DNA of 64,000 nucleotides from Terriglobia bacterium (GTDB taxonomy: Bacteria; Acidobacteriota; Terriglobia; JAIQFV01): the NCBI GenBank assembly GCA_020073085.1, contig JAIQFV010000006.1:1-64000 (forward strand), written 5' to 3'. A model generated the notes under the pieces. The model saw nothing but the letters and a program-made list of their open reading frames with translations, ran no database searches and had not been told where the DNA came from. This document shows, piece after piece, positions 25,293 through 35,402 of this stretch (positions are counted from its first letter, which is position 1; every line of letters begins with the position of its first letter). The translations under genes and the position numbers were made by a program.

Positions 25293-26498
25293 ATGGAAGC
25301 GAACAGTAACACCAGTCAATTTGGCGAACTTAATCCTGATCTCAAGAGTGAGCAGGTGCGGGAATTTGAGGACAAGCTGTACGACCGCATCGTCGGGCAG
25401 GAGCGGGCGGTGCGCCGCATGTCCGGACTCTTTCAAATCTACCAGTCGGGCCTGACCGTCCCGGGCCGTCCGATTGGAAACCTTCTTTTCCTGGGCCCCA
25501 CGGGCTCGGGGAAGACGCGTCTCGTGGAAGCAGCCGCCGACGTTTTGTTCGGCGACGAGCGCGCGTTCATCAAGGTGGATTGCGGGGAGTTCCAACACAG
25601 CCATGAGATTGCCAAACTGGTGGGGTCGCCTCCGGGCTATCTGGGGCACCGCGAGACCCAGCCGGCGCTGACGCAGGAGGCGCTGGACCAGTTCCACAGC
25701 GACCGCATGCATCTGACGCTGGTGCTGTTTGACGAAATTGAAAAGGCCAGTGACGCCTTGTGGAAACTCATGCTGGGCATCCTGGACAAAGCCACCCTCA
25801 CGCTGGGAGACAACCGGCGCGTCGATTTTTCCAAGTGCATCATCGTGATGACCTCGAATTTGGGAGGCAGCGAAATCAGCCGCATGATGATGGGCACCGG
25901 GCTGGGGTTTGCCAGCGCCACCCAGAAATATGACTCCGATGAGACCGACGTTTCCATTTACCACACGGCGGTGGAATCGGCGAAGCGCAAGTTTTCACCC
26001 GAATTCATGAACCGGATCGACAAGGTGATTGTCTTCCGGCCCCTGAGACCGGAGCATCTCGAAAAGATTCTGGACATCGAGCTGGGACAGGTTCAGCAAC
26101 GGATCCTGAACTCCCAGGCCGAAAACAAGTTTGTCTTCCATTGTTCCGAACCCGCGCGACAATTCCTGCTGAAGGAAGGGACCGATCCGCAATACGGGGC
26201 TCGCCCGCTCAAGCGGACCATTGAGCGACACATCGTTTTCCCGCTCGCTAATCTGACCGCGACGAATCAGGTCACGCTGGGTGACTTCATCCGGGTGGAT
26301 TTTGATCAAGACAGGAACCGCCTCGTCTTTCTGAAGGCCCAGGAAGGCGCGATCATCCATGCCGCTCCCCTCATGGCAGGGGCCGCCCCATTGAGCGATG
26401 ACCAACAAGGGAAGGGGGTCGCCGTCGCGGAGAAAGTCGCGATTGAGATTGAAGAGAAGCCCCAGATTTTTCCCTACAGCAAATTCAAAGTCCAATAG
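25293..26498 (+). CDS. Single-ring ClpB/ClpC-type AAA+ ATPase
   Basis: This 401-residue protein corresponds to one Clp-type AAA+ module (like the second ATPase ring of ClpB) plus the ClpB small C-terminal domain. Walker A is GPTGSGKT at 68-75. A pore-loop-like motif GYLGHRET follows, then Walker B VLFDEIEKAS, sensor 1 IIVMTSNLGG, the arginine-finger region SPEFMNRID and YGARPLKRTIERHI at the C-terminus. The N domain, first ring and middle coiled-coil of ClpB are missing, as is a ClpP-binding IGF/L loop, so it would not be a ClpP partner. It may unfold or remodel unknown proteins. GGAGCAACAAGAAG precedes the start. Confidence 0.85.
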   Translation: MEANSNTSQFGELNPDLKSEQVREFEDKLYDRIVGQERAVRRMSGLFQIYQSGLTVPGRPIGNLLFLGPTGSGKTRLVEAAADVLFGDERAFIKVDCGEFQHSHEIAKLVGSPPGYLGHRETQPALTQEALDQFHSDRMHLTLVLFDEIEKASDALWKLMLGILDKATLTLGDNRRVDFSKCIIVMTSNLGGSEISRMMMGTGLGFASATQKYDSDETDVSIYHTAVESAKRKFSPEFMNRIDKVIVFRPLRPEHLEKILDIELGQVQQRILNSQAENKFVFHCSEPARQFLLKEGTDPQYGARPLKRTIERHIVFPLANLTATNQVTLGDFIRVDFDQDRNRLVFLKAQEGAIIHAAPLMAGAAPLSDDQQGKGVAVAEKVAIEIEEKPQIFPYSKFKVQ

Positions 26499-26528
26499 AC
26501 CTTCCCTCTCCCCTCGTCACGGCGTCGG

Positions 26529-26555
26529 ACAGGAGCGGGCTCGAACCGCTCCTGT
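26529..26555. terminator. Stem-loop after the AAA+ gene
   Basis: ACAGGAGCGG (26529-26538) and CCGCTCCTGT (26546-26555) form a perfect 10-base stem with a 7-base loop, 30 bases after the stop codon. No T tract follows, so termination would not be the classical intrinsic kind. Confidence 0.4.
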
Positions 26556-26799
26556 TGGACGCACCCCAAACCCGAGAGCACATTGATCAGCGAAGGCCAT
26601 TCAAGCAGCTTTTTGAAGCTGGAGGTTGTAGCGTGATTTGAGGGAATGTTGGGATCTTGTTCCGGTCAGAGATCGGAGGGCTGACAGAAGTTGTCTCCGG
26701 TCTTGTGCCGGGAAGGGTCCCAGGCGGGAAGCCCTCCGGAGGAAATCTGAATCCAGTCTCATCCGCGAGCCCACCTTGCTCTCCCGCGAGGAGTCTATC

Positions 26800-26930
26800 G
26801 CCCCGCAACCGGGGCTCTCACATTTTTTCTCATGGGTACCCCGCCCTCGCCCCGCAAAGAGAAAAAGCGCGGGGCTCAGACGGGGCTACATTCGATCGGT
26901 CCTCCGGACCTAACCTGAAAATATTCTCAT
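26800..26930. repeat. Dispersed 130-base intergenic repeat, copy A
   Basis: The segment begins GCCCCGCAACCGGGGCTC, contains ATGGGTACCCCGCCCTCGC and GGGGCTCAGACGGGGC, and ends TATTCTCAT. Copy B at 50876-51005 follows the same order of blocks with about the same spacing. Hairpins are inherent in it (CCCCGC..GCGGGG). The surrounding gap 26499-27046 holds no recognisable gene. Confidence 0.65.
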
Positions 26931-27046
26931 CTCGAGCCCCGTCTCGCTCCCCGCACGGAGGGCGGGCCGGAGCATCCTCGGCCCGTGAATCTTCGAAAGG
27001 CGGGGCAATGTGCCGCAGCACATCGCCCCGCTTCATCAAACGGGGT

Positions 27047-28657
27047 CTAGCGTTTAGTAGGAGGGTCCGCCGGCAAATTCGAATTGGACGGGGCGGCGGG
27101 CACTGGGGCCGGAGATGGAGGTGGAGGAACACGGTGAGGCAGCAGGTCAGGGAGTTGCGCAATATTGTAAGCCGCGACGGCAAGCACGGTGGAGGCCTGA
27201 ATCAGGTCGTCCTTCTTGGCCTTGTCAAAGGTATCGGACTGGGAATGATGGGTCTTCCCGTACTCCACCGGATCCTGGATGAAGGCAAACGCCGGGATGC
27301 CCGAAGGAAGAAAAGAGAGATGGTCAGTCCCTCCCTGGTTGCGGAGATTGATTTCCTGCAGGCCGAGGTCATTCACGGGAGCCAATACAGCGGCCATGGT
27401 GGGTCGAACGTCGTCGCGCCCTTGAAGGGCGATGCCGCGAAGCCGGCCCGTCCCGATATCCATAACCAGGACCGCTGACACCTTCGACATCTCGTCCCTG
27501 TGGGCGTCATGGTATGCTTTTGAACCCAGCAACCCTTCCTCTTCACCCTCAAAGAAAATGAAACGAATGGTGCGCTTCGGCTTGGCGCCCACCGCGTTCA
27601 ATACGCGGCACGCTTCCAGGATGGACATTGTCCCCGTACCGTTATCCGTGGTTCCGGTGCCCAGGTCCCAGGAATCCAGATGTCCGCCAAGAATCACTAC
27701 CTCATCGGGTTTTTCCGAGCCGCGGATCTCAGCGACTGTGTTTTTGGCTTCCACGGGAGAGGAGGTAAATGAGTTGGAAATGTTCATCTCCAGAACGACT
27801 TTTTGCTTCCGCTCCAGAAGCCGCCACAGCATCGTGTAGTTTTCGTGAGTCACAAAGACCGAAGGAATGACGGGGGCATTCGGGTCTTTTCCGCCCAGTC
27901 CGCCCATGTTGAGCAATCCATGATCTTTTCCGGAGTCGGAGATCGACACCAGGACACCCTCGTCTTTGAAGAACTGCGTCGTCTTTTCCCGTATCTGTCG
28001 CATCTGCTCGTAATTCATCGGCGGTCTCGGTGGGGGTGGAGGCTGTGGTGGAGGGGCCGCCTTATCCGGAGCCCCGGGTGCCGGAGGTTGTTGCGGGCCA
28101 GCCGCAGGACCGGGAGGGGCGCCCGGGCGACCTTGCATAACTTCAGGGGGAGGTCCGAAGGGCCGGGTAAGATCCGCGGGTGGGCGCGTGATAACGAATT
28201 TTCCACGCAACTGCCCTCGATACTTCTCGAGGTCTTCCACCTTGGGCGCATTCACGTAGATCAACTCACCCGTGACCGTTCCCGGGGTTCCTGGAGCCCA
28301 GCCGTATGAAGCGATCGTCAGTGGAATTCCGTTGGGGGTGAGGATGCGTCCCGTGGCGGTCCCGCGGCTCCATCCCAAGCCGAAAGCCCAGCTTTCCGAA
28401 TGGGCATTCACGCAGCCGTAATCGGCAAATCGCTGTCGGCTCCAATCCTCAGCGCGTTTTAATCGATCCGACCCCGTCAGCCGGGGACCGATCATGTCGG
28501 TCAAATACTCCAGGTTTTGCATGACTTCGGAGTGATCTTTCACGTTCTCAATGATCTTCTTGTCGACTTCAAGCGTCGCCGCGTCTTGTGCGAAGCAGAT
28601 GAAGGATTGCAGGGTGAACAGTACTGCCACCGTCAGACAAATGAGGCGTCGATGCAT
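27047..28657 (-). CDS. Exported M28-family zinc aminopeptidase
   Basis: This 536-residue peptidase begins with a signal peptide (MHRRLICLTVAVLFTLQSFI to FAQ). A PA-type region at about 130-260 carries a long Pro-rich insertion (about 190-235). The M28 di-zinc site is visible in GGHLDSWDLGTGTTDNGTG (His, Asp), FEGEEEGLLGS (catalytic and metal-binding Glu), VLVMDIGTGR (Asp) and GGTDHLSFLP (His). The C-terminus is also Pro-rich (about 505-536). It should release N-terminal amino acids from peptides in the periplasm or outside. ATG 28657 is chosen for CAGGAGAAGAAA directly before it and the signal peptide. Confidence 0.9.
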   Translation of the reverse strand: MHRRLICLTVAVLFTLQSFICFAQDAATLEVDKKIIENVKDHSEVMQNLEYLTDMIGPRLTGSDRLKRAEDWSRQRFADYGCVNAHSESWAFGLGWSRGTATGRILTPNGIPLTIASYGWAPGTPGTVTGELIYVNAPKVEDLEKYRGQLRGKFVITRPPADLTRPFGPPPEVMQGRPGAPPGPAAGPQQPPAPGAPDKAAPPPQPPPPPRPPMNYEQMRQIREKTTQFFKDEGVLVSISDSGKDHGLLNMGGLGGKDPNAPVIPSVFVTHENYTMLWRLLERKQKVVLEMNISNSFTSSPVEAKNTVAEIRGSEKPDEVVILGGHLDSWDLGTGTTDNGTGTMSILEACRVLNAVGAKPKRTIRFIFFEGEEEGLLGSKAYHDAHRDEMSKVSAVLVMDIGTGRLRGIALQGRDDVRPTMAAVLAPVNDLGLQEINLRNQGGTDHLSFLPSGIPAFAFIQDPVEYGKTHHSQSDTFDKAKKDDLIQASTVLAVAAYNIAQLPDLLPHRVPPPPSPAPVPAAPSNSNLPADPPTKR

Positions 28658-28923
28658 TTTCTTCTCCTGAAAAGACGATGTCCGGATTCTATTGCAGTGC
28701 ATTCCAGAGGGATACCTGAGGCTTACCTGGCAGAGGACGAGCGCCAAGGCCTTTCGGTTACGAGGGCTCAAGTTCAGGAATGTGCTCGAGGAAGCGCTCG
28801 AATCACAAAAAATCCCGCGGAAAACAAAGGTCTACAGGGAGGGAGCGCAGCGCGCTCAAAGGGGCCTCCCCCATTCGGGCGCTGGTCCATGCTTCTTGGC
28901 TTCTTGCGGCGAATCCGGGATGC

Positions 28924-29763
28924 TCAAAATTGGACGCCTTGCGGCTCGGGTATGTCCAGGACTGCCTCATGGCCCCATTCGCGGAACTTGAATTGAAAGA
29001 AGCCATCCAGATGAGGCAAATGGGAGACCCCGTGGCCCGTGGCCGAGGAGGGGAGATTCCATGTGCCGCGAAATGGCTCATACTGAATCTCAGCGGAGAT
29101 ACTTTCGAGTTTGGCGAGTTGTTTTTGTATGGACTGGAGGTTGTGCAGCGCCTCGATCCGTATTTCTTTGACCCTGCCGGTGGCAGCCTCGATCGAAACC
29201 GACCCGGAAGCCAGGATCAGCGACTTCGCCTGCACCTTAGGTTCGAAGCGGTACCGCACGACTGCAGAATCATCCGATGGGATGGCGTCGAATTGAAGAA
29301 AAGGGAGCTTCTCCTCCTGCAAAGGAAAGAACAGCTCGTCCCAGAGAATTTCCACCAGTATTCCCGGCTGCCCTTTTGGATCAATATGCGGCTTGGGATT
29401 TCCACGGTCGTCAGTGTCAGAGACGATGCGAACTAATACCTCGCGGCGACCCAGGGCATCAACCGTCGGGGCCGGTTCAATACTCACCACCGTGGTCCGT
29501 TCCCCGAGCTTCCGGGAGTCCTTCTCAGCGGCCGCGTTGCCGTCGTCAGGCTTTGCGCCCAGCTTGAAGCGCTCAACTGCCAGTTCCTGCTGATACCGCG
29601 TCCGATCACGGACCGCCATCGCTTGCTCTTGGTTGTGAGCGGCCAGCAGAATGATGTCAGGGGTTTGGCTTGCCTTTGGGGAAGCTAAAAGGAGATGGGT
29701 GGATATGAGGATAAGAACCAGAAGCGAATTGCGGCCCTCAAAAGTGATGCGTGAGAACTTCAA
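28924..29763 (-). CDS. Exported protein of unknown function
   Basis: This 279-residue protein has an N-terminal hydrophobic signal (about 12-30, LLVLILISTHLLLA). The rest is soluble and rich in beta-type patterning, with charged segments and no recognised domain. Features include a KDSRKLGERTTVV stretch and GSVSIEAATGRVKEIRIEAL near residue 190. It is likely periplasmic. Its start overlaps the end of the small membrane protein gene upstream by 26 bases, so the two are probably translated together. Function is unknown. Confidence 0.7.
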   Translation of the reverse strand: MKFSRITFEGRNSLLVLILISTHLLLASPKASQTPDIILLAAHNQEQAMAVRDRTRYQQELAVERFKLGAKPDDGNAAAEKDSRKLGERTTVVSIEPAPTVDALGRREVLVRIVSDTDDRGNPKPHIDPKGQPGILVEILWDELFFPLQEEKLPFLQFDAIPSDDSAVVRYRFEPKVQAKSLILASGSVSIEAATGRVKEIRIEALHNLQSIQKQLAKLESISAEIQYEPFRGTWNLPSSATGHGVSHLPHLDGFFQFKFREWGHEAVLDIPEPQGVQF

Positions 29764-30007
29764 ACTTTCTGGGTGCTCCTGCCTTGGAAAATCTGAGATG
29801 TTCGGTCGGAATCAAAGCAAAACCGGGAAACTGAATCGCTTGCTCGGGTGGAGCAAGAACTTCGCCTGGGTGTTCCTCGAGAGGAGGTATGCTCCCTTTG
29901 TCGGCCCATCTGGCGAGCTTGTTCAACATCAGTTTCGACAGAATGAGGGCGCTGATTCCTGCAATCCAAAAGGCCACGGTGAAGCCGATCACGAGGTTCT
30001 CGAGCAT
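29738..30007 (-). CDS. Small single-span membrane protein
   Basis: This 89-residue protein begins MLENLVIGFTVAFWIAGISAL, a transmembrane helix near the N-terminus, followed by a basic and Pro-containing tail. GAGGGGGTATCTA lies before the chosen start; an upstream Met five codons earlier is less likely. It overlaps the next gene by 26 bases. No family is recognised. A two-gene unit with the exported protein at 28924-29763 is inferred. Confidence 0.6.
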   Translation of the reverse strand: MLENLVIGFTVAFWIAGISALILSKLMLNKLARWADKGSIPPLEEHPGEVLAPPEQAIQFPGFALIPTEHLRFSKAGAPRKFEVLTHHF

Positions 30008-30588
30008 TAGATACCCCCTCAACTTCCTCCAGGGTCAATTGATGGGTGTCACGCCCCACCACTCCCTGAATAGACCCCTACCCATGCCTGATTTGCAGCA
30101 GTCCAGTGGCCAAAGTAAACTGAAATTGATGTTCATTTTGAATCAATATATCTAATTGAAACACTAAGGCTTATATGTGTAGAATTTATTTGAATTATTC
30201 GGGATTTTACACACCTTTTTTGAACATGCGAAAAAAGGGGAATTTTTCCTTGGTTTTTGACTCCAATCTGGACTAATTTGATGCGGTTTTGACAGCGGTT
30301 TTTTCTAACCTATTGTGTGTGGGCGGGTTTGGCCATTTTTTCACAATCAAAATTCACTCCCATCCTGGAAGTCGGAAACCTCGCAAGCACCTCCAGCAAA
30401 TTCTGATGACTATTTCATTTGTTTACGATGCATATTGGAGGGGAAATAGAGATGGTCCAAGCATTTTCGCCTGCGGCCTGATTCTGGGATCATCGAGCAC
30501 ACGTCCCTTCTGTTCCGGGAGCCGGCCCGGTAGGGAAACGGATGCGAAATGGCACTTAAAAGAGGGCTGATTTTGCGCCTTGAATCGT
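30008..30588. other. Long AT-rich intergenic region
   Basis: No credible gene is visible between 30008 and the aconitase promoter. Bases 30121-30330 are markedly AT-rich for this genome. A second promoter-like pair, TTGACA at 30288-30293 and TATTGT near 30310-30315 (16-base spacer), lies there on the + strand. It could drive a leader or a small RNA; I cannot identify one. Confidence 0.4.
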
Positions 30589-30618
30589 TTGACAACGTTC
30601 TTTGCGATGGACTATTAT
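30589..30618 (+). promoter_or_regulatory. Candidate sigma-70-type promoter of the aconitase gene
   Basis: TTGACA (30589-30594) and TATTAT (30613-30618) are separated by 18 bases, about 185 bases upstream of the aconitase start. Both hexamers are close to consensus. The leader that would result is long, about 175 bases; no riboswitch or iron-responsive structure was recognised in it. Confidence 0.5.
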
Positions 30619-30802
30619 CTCGCGGTTGACTGGGGGAAGATAGAGTCGCCCGGCACCAAGACTCCCTCCGGTACCCTCCGAGCAACGCACCTCGATAGGA
30701 CGCCCGCTTTTGCGGATGGCATCTCTATAAAAACGTGAACGCGCTGGCCGATTGATTTTGAGCGCACACTAAAAGACGGAAATTGCCGCTTCAGAGGTAT
30801 TC

Positions 30803-32743
30803 ATGCCACTCAACCTTTCTCAGAAAATCATAAAAGAACACCTGATCTCGGGCGAGATGTCGGCGGGCAAGGAGATCGGGATTCGGATTGATCAGACGCT
30901 GACGCAGGATGCGACCGGGACCATGGCCTACCTGCAATTTGAGGCCATGGGGATTCCCCGGGTGCGCACCCGCCGTTCCGTGAGTTATGTCGATCACAAC
31001 ATGCTGCAGACCGACTTCATGAATGCCGACGATCACCGGTATTTGCAGTCTGTCGCGGCTCGTTATGGCCTCTATTTTTCCAGGCCCGGCAATGGGATTT
31101 GCCACCAGGTGCATCGCGAGCGGTTTGCGGTTCCCGGGCAGACTTTGTTGGGGTCTGACTCGCACACCCCGACCTGTGGAGGCCTCGGCATGCTCGCGAT
31201 TGGGGCGGGCGGGTTGGACGTCGCGGTGGCCATGGCGGGGGCTCCCTTCTATCTTTCCATGCCCAGGATTCTCGGTGTACACCTAAAAGGTTCTTTACAG
31301 CCCTGGGTGACAGGCAAGGATGTCATCCTGGAGATGCTGCGCCAACTCACGGTCAAGGGGGGCGTGGGAAAGATCGTCGAGTATTTTGGTGAGGGGGTCG
31401 CTTCACTCTCTGTCAGTGATCGTTTTACCATCACCAATATGGGCGCCGAGTTGGGGGCCACCACCTCCGTTTTCCCGAGCGATGAGCAGACGAAGCGTTT
31501 TCTTGTAGCGCAGCAGCGGGAGGAGGCATGGCAATCCCTCGGGGCGGACCGGGATGCAGGCTATGATGAAATCCTGGAAATTGACCTCGACCGACTCGAG
31601 CCGATGATCGCCCAGCCCCATTCGCCGGATGCGGTGGTGCCGGTGCGGGAGGTGAAGGGGATTGCTGTGCAGCAGGTGTGCGTTGGCTCGTGCACCAACT
31701 CCAGTTATCATGACCTGGCGGTCGCGGCGTCGATGGTCGAGGACCGTGTGGTGCATCCCGGCGTATCGTTCACTCTCACGCCCGGCTCGAAACAGGTTTT
31801 CGAGATGATCGCGGGCGACGGAAAAACCCTGACCAACCTGATTGCGGCCGGGGCCCGCGTTCTGGAATCCGCCTGCGGACCCTGCATTGGAATGGGCCAG
31901 GCGCCCTCGAGCGGGGCGGTGTCAATTCGGTCCTTTAACCGAAACTTCGAGGGTCGCAGCGGGACGCTCAATGCCAAAGTCTACCTGGCTTCTCCGGAAA
32001 CCTGCACGGCTTGCGCCCTGACAGGCGAGATCACCGACCCGCGGGACTTGAAGTTGAAGTTCCCGAGTGTTCTTGATCCGGTAAAATTCCCGGTGAACGA
32101 CAACATGCTGATTCCGCCGTCGGGAAGCGGCGAAGCGATCGAAGTCATCCGCGGGCCCAATATCAAACCCTTGCCGACGGCCCGGACCATGCCGGAGGCC
32201 CTGCGCGGCCAGGTCCTTCTGAAGGTGAGCGACAACATCACCACTGACCACATCATGCCCGCCGGCGCCAAGGTGCTTCCGCTGCGTTCCAACATCCCGG
32301 CGATTTCCGAATTTGTGTTTGAACGGGTGGACCCGACCTTTCCCCATCGGGCCAAAGAGTCCGGCGGCGGATTCATTCTCGGAGGAGCCAATTACGGCCA
32401 GGGCTCCAGCCGCGAGCATGCCGCCCTGGCCCCGATGTACCTCGGGGTCATGGCCGTTCTGGCAAAATCATTTGCGCGCATTCATTGGGCCAACCTCATC
32501 AATTTCGGGATCCTCCCTCTGACCTTCGAAAATGAACTCGATTATGACCGCATCAACCAGGGAGATGCACTCGAGATGCCTTCCGTTCGAACGGAAGTGG
32601 AATCCGGACAGTCCATCAGCCTGCGCAACGTGACGCGGAATTTTGAAGTGAAGATGAAGCATACTTTCACGAGACGCCAGATCGAATTGTTGCTTGCCGG
32701 GGGATTGTTGAACCACATCAAGCAGGGCTCGTCGGGAAACTGA
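30803..32743 (+). CDS. Aconitate hydratase
   Basis: This 646-residue aconitase isomerises citrate and isocitrate in the TCA cycle. The [4Fe-4S] cluster ligands are C297 (VGSCTNSS), C358 and C361 (CGPCIGMGQ). Other marks are LLGSDSHTPTCGGLGMLAIG and the C-terminal swivel domain with SDNITTDHIMPAG and NYGQGSSREHAALAP. The length is that of the shorter aconitase type seen in several bacterial phyla and is distinct from the roughly 900-residue E. coli AcnA. It is followed by isocitrate and malate dehydrogenase genes on the same strand, so three successive cycle steps are linked. Confidence 0.94.
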   Translation: MPLNLSQKIIKEHLISGEMSAGKEIGIRIDQTLTQDATGTMAYLQFEAMGIPRVRTRRSVSYVDHNMLQTDFMNADDHRYLQSVAARYGLYFSRPGNGICHQVHRERFAVPGQTLLGSDSHTPTCGGLGMLAIGAGGLDVAVAMAGAPFYLSMPRILGVHLKGSLQPWVTGKDVILEMLRQLTVKGGVGKIVEYFGEGVASLSVSDRFTITNMGAELGATTSVFPSDEQTKRFLVAQQREEAWQSLGADRDAGYDEILEIDLDRLEPMIAQPHSPDAVVPVREVKGIAVQQVCVGSCTNSSYHDLAVAASMVEDRVVHPGVSFTLTPGSKQVFEMIAGDGKTLTNLIAAGARVLESACGPCIGMGQAPSSGAVSIRSFNRNFEGRSGTLNAKVYLASPETCTACALTGEITDPRDLKLKFPSVLDPVKFPVNDNMLIPPSGSGEAIEVIRGPNIKPLPTARTMPEALRGQVLLKVSDNITTDHIMPAGAKVLPLRSNIPAISEFVFERVDPTFPHRAKESGGGFILGGANYGQGSSREHAALAPMYLGVMAVLAKSFARIHWANLINFGILPLTFENELDYDRINQGDALEMPSVRTEVESGQSISLRNVTRNFEVKMKHTFTRRQIELLLAGGLLNHIKQGSSGN

Positions 32744-32904
32744 CGGGGGAGCGGTCAGGGCGGCCCAGTCTGAATGTGGCAAGGGGGCGGTTCAGCAACG
32801 TCCTTTTCGGCCGGTCCGGCTCCTCATCTCGCCAGCCTCTGCGTTCTCAGAGCCAGTCACAGAAGCAGTAAATCTAAACTTCACACCAACGACGGAGAAT
32901 TCTG

Positions 32905-34149
32905 ATGCTATCTTTTAATGGAAATCCCGTGCCCTCAACGGGTCGGGCGATCACCTTGAGCAATGATAAACTTTTCGTTCCGGATGATCCCATCATCCCT
33001 TACATCGAGGGGGATGGGACGGGGCGAGATATCTGGAAGGCATCGGTTCGGGTTTTTGATGCCGCGGTGTCCAAGACCTTCGGCGGGAAACGGAAGATCA
33101 CCTGGTACGAGACTTATGCCGGGGAGAAGGCGTTCAACGCGTGCAAGGAATGGCTCCCCGCTGACACCCTGGAGGCGATCAAGCATTTTCACGTGGCCAT
33201 CAAGGGGCCGCTGACCACGCCGATCGGCGGCGGCATTCGCAGCTTGAATGTCACCCTGCGCCAGGTGCTCGACCTGTACGCCTGCGTCCGGCCCGTCAAG
33301 TATTACGCCGGCGTGCCTTCGCCGGTGAAGGCCCCGGAGAAGATGAATATCATTATTTACCGTGAGAACACCGAGGACGTGTATGCCGGGATCGAGTGGC
33401 AGCAGGGAACCCCGGAGGCAAAAAAGATCATTGATTTTCTGGCGAAGGAGATGAACAAGAAGGTGCGTCCGGATTCCGGCATCGGGATCAAACCGATGTC
33501 AGCCACCGCATCCAAGAACTTGGTCCGGCGGGCCATCCGGTATGCCATCGATCATGGAAAGAAAGTGGTGACCCTGGTGCACAAGGGGAACATCATGAAG
33601 TTTACCGAGGGGGCCTTTCGTTCCTGGGGTTATGAACTGGCGCGGGAGGAGTTCTCCGCGCAGACCATCTCGGAGGAGGAGGTCACCAAGAACTTTGACG
33701 GAAAGGCGCCTGCCGGGAAGATTGTCATCAACGATCGCATCGCCGATTCGATGTTCCAACAGGTGCTGACGCGCGCCGACGAATATCAGGTGGTGGCCAC
33801 TCCCAACTTGAACGGGGATTATCTCTCGGATGCGTGTGCGGCCCAGGTGGGCGGACTGGGGATCGCTCCGGGCGCGAATATCGGCGACAATTATGCGGTC
33901 TTCGAAGCGACCCACGGCACGGCCCCGAAGTATGCCGACAAGGACGTCATCAATCCCGGGTCCCTCATCCTCTCCGGGGTCATGATGTTCGAACACCTCG
34001 GATGGAACGAGGTGGGGACCTTGATCGAAACGGCCTTTGCCAAGACGATCCAGCAAAAGAAGGTCACCTATGACCTCGAACGGCTGATGCAGGGCGCGAC
34101 AAAATTGAAGTCGAGCGAGTTTGCCAGCGCGATTATTGAGAATATGTAA
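32905..34149 (+). CDS. icd: NADP-type isocitrate dehydrogenase
   Basis: This 414-residue enzyme oxidatively decarboxylates isocitrate to 2-oxoglutarate. Family motifs are [14 protein letters not shown] near the start, [20 protein letters not shown] (substrate Ser and Arg residues), [18 protein letters not shown], and the metal and cofactor region [17 protein letters not shown] and [15 protein letters not shown]. The last resembles NADP-dependent E. coli-type Icd, hence the cofactor call, which remains an inference. CGGAGAATTCTG precedes the start. It begins 161 bases after aconitase. Confidence 0.94.
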   Translation: MLSFNGNPVPSTGRAITLSNDKLFVPDDPIIPYIEGDGTGRDIWKASVRVFDAAVSKTFGGKRKITWYETYAGEKAFNACKEWLPADTLEAIKHFHVAIKGPLTTPIGGGIRSLNVTLRQVLDLYACVRPVKYYAGVPSPVKAPEKMNIIIYRENTEDVYAGIEWQQGTPEAKKIIDFLAKEMNKKVRPDSGIGIKPMSATASKNLVRRAIRYAIDHGKKVVTLVHKGNIMKFTEGAFRSWGYELAREEFSAQTISEEEVTKNFDGKAPAGKIVINDRIADSMFQQVLTRADEYQVVATPNLNGDYLSDACAAQVGGLGIAPGANIGDNYAVFEATHGTAPKYADKDVINPGSLILSGVMMFEHLGWNEVGTLIETAFAKTIQQKKVTYDLERLMQGATKLKSSEFASAIIENM

Positions 34150-34179
34150 GGGGGATGAGAGAATTCTGTGGGTTTCCAG

Positions 34180-34330
34180 ACATCAGCCGAGGCCGGAAGT
34201 CAGAGACCAGAAGTCAGAAGTCGGAAGTCGGATGACTTCTGTAGGGGCGCACAGATGTGGGCCCTGTTTCGAAATCAGAACCCGGAAGTCAGAATTCAGA
34301 AGCTGGACCCGATCGCATTCTGAGGGGGAA
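34180..34330. repeat. Degenerate GAAGTC-rich repeat with a partial REP hairpin
   Basis: Units such as CGGAAGTCAGAGACCAGAAGTC and CAGAAGTCGGAAGTCGG repeat several times, and a CTGTAGGGGCGCACAGATGTG segment near 34241-34261 is a degraded version of the hairpin at 44238-44265. The 318-base gap between icd and mdh (34150-34467) shows no gene. Confidence 0.5.
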
Positions 34331-34467
34331 TACGCGGCCACCTTCAAAGGGCACTCGAAGGAGCGGCCCGGGCAATCAGCCATTGCCCCATTCGAAGTTG
34401 ACTGTTCGAAACTCAATGTTCGTTCTTTCCTGTAGGGAGGAGAAATCCAAATAGCCTGGAGGCATTC

Positions 34468-35394
34468 ATGCGAAGGAAAATAACCGTTGTAGGAGCAGGC
34501 AATGTGGGCGCCACGACCGCCCAGCGGATTGTGGACAATCACCTGGCCGACGTGGTGTTGATTGATATTCTGGAGGGCGTGCAGCAGGGCAAGGGTCTGG
34601 ACATGCTGGAATCGGGCCCCGTGTGTGCGTACGACTGCCATTCCTCCGGAACCAATGATTACAAGGACACGGCGAATTCCGACATCGTGGTCATCACGGC
34701 GGGACTGGCACGGAAGCCGGGCATGAGCCGCGATGACCTTCTGAAGACCAACTTCGAGATCGTCAAGGGGGTCACAGAGCAAGTGGCCAAGTACTCGCCC
34801 AACGCGATTCTGATCGTCGTCTCCAACCCCCTGGACGCCATGGTTCAGACGGCATACAAGGTTTCCGGATTCCCCAAGAACCGGGTCATCGGGATGGCGG
34901 GGATTCTGGACAGTGCGCGCATGTCAGCCTTCATTGCCCTCGAGCTCAAGGTGAGTGTTGAAAATATCTCCTGCTTTGTGCTGGGAGGGCACGGCGACAC
35001 CATGGTCCCGCTGCCTCGCTATTCGACAGTCTCCGGCATTCCGATCACCGAGCTTTTGCCGAAGGACAAGATCGATGCGATCGTCAAGCGCACTCAAGGC
35101 GGAGGCGCAGAAATCGTTTCCCTGTTGAAGACGGGAAGCGCCTACTATGCGCCAAGCGCTGCCACCGTGGAGATGATTAAAGCCATCTTCTTTGACAAGA
35201 AGAAAATCCTGCCGTGCGCCGCGTTGCTGGAAGGGGAATATGGGATTAACGGCCTGTTTGTGGGAGTTCCCGTGAAGTTAGGGACCAAAGGTGTGGAGGA
35301 AATTGTTCAGGTCAAGCTGACCGCCGAAGAAGACGCCGCGCTGAAGAAAAGCGCTGCCTCCGTGAAAGAACTGGTCGGTATTATCGGAGTTTAG
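34468..35394 (+). CDS. mdh: Malate dehydrogenase
   Basis: This 308-residue lactate/malate dehydrogenase fold enzyme begins [20 protein letters not shown] (Rossmann motif [10 protein letters not shown]). Substrate motifs are [18 protein letters not shown], with the mobile-loop Arg residues typical of malate rather than lactate dehydrogenase, VVSNPLDAM, and the catalytic His in [10 protein letters not shown]. It oxidises malate to oxaloacetate with NAD. GTAGGGAGGAGAAATCC precedes the region of the start. It completes the aconitase-icd-mdh series and ends just before a symmetric terminator shared with the convergent acyl-CoA synthetase gene. Confidence 0.94.
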   Translation: MRRKITVVGAGNVGATTAQRIVDNHLADVVLIDILEGVQQGKGLDMLESGPVCAYDCHSSGTNDYKDTANSDIVVITAGLARKPGMSRDDLLKTNFEIVKGVTEQVAKYSPNAILIVVSNPLDAMVQTAYKVSGFPKNRVIGMAGILDSARMSAFIALELKVSVENISCFVLGGHGDTMVPLPRYSTVSGIPITELLPKDKIDAIVKRTQGGGAEIVSLLKTGSAYYAPSAATVEMIKAIFFDKKKILPCAALLEGEYGINGLFVGVPVKLGTKGVEEIVQVKLTAEEDAALKKSAASVKELVGIIGV

Positions 35395-35402
35395 CGGAAA
35401 TG

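Noticed and set aside
24109-26498. Response regulator and AAA+ ATPase as one functional operon
   Set aside because: A gap of 488 bases with an operator-like palindrome separates them, so a shared transcript is not supported.
26657-27478. 273-codon open frame on the + strand
   Set aside because: It covers a dispersed repeat and then the antisense of the M28 peptidase gene.
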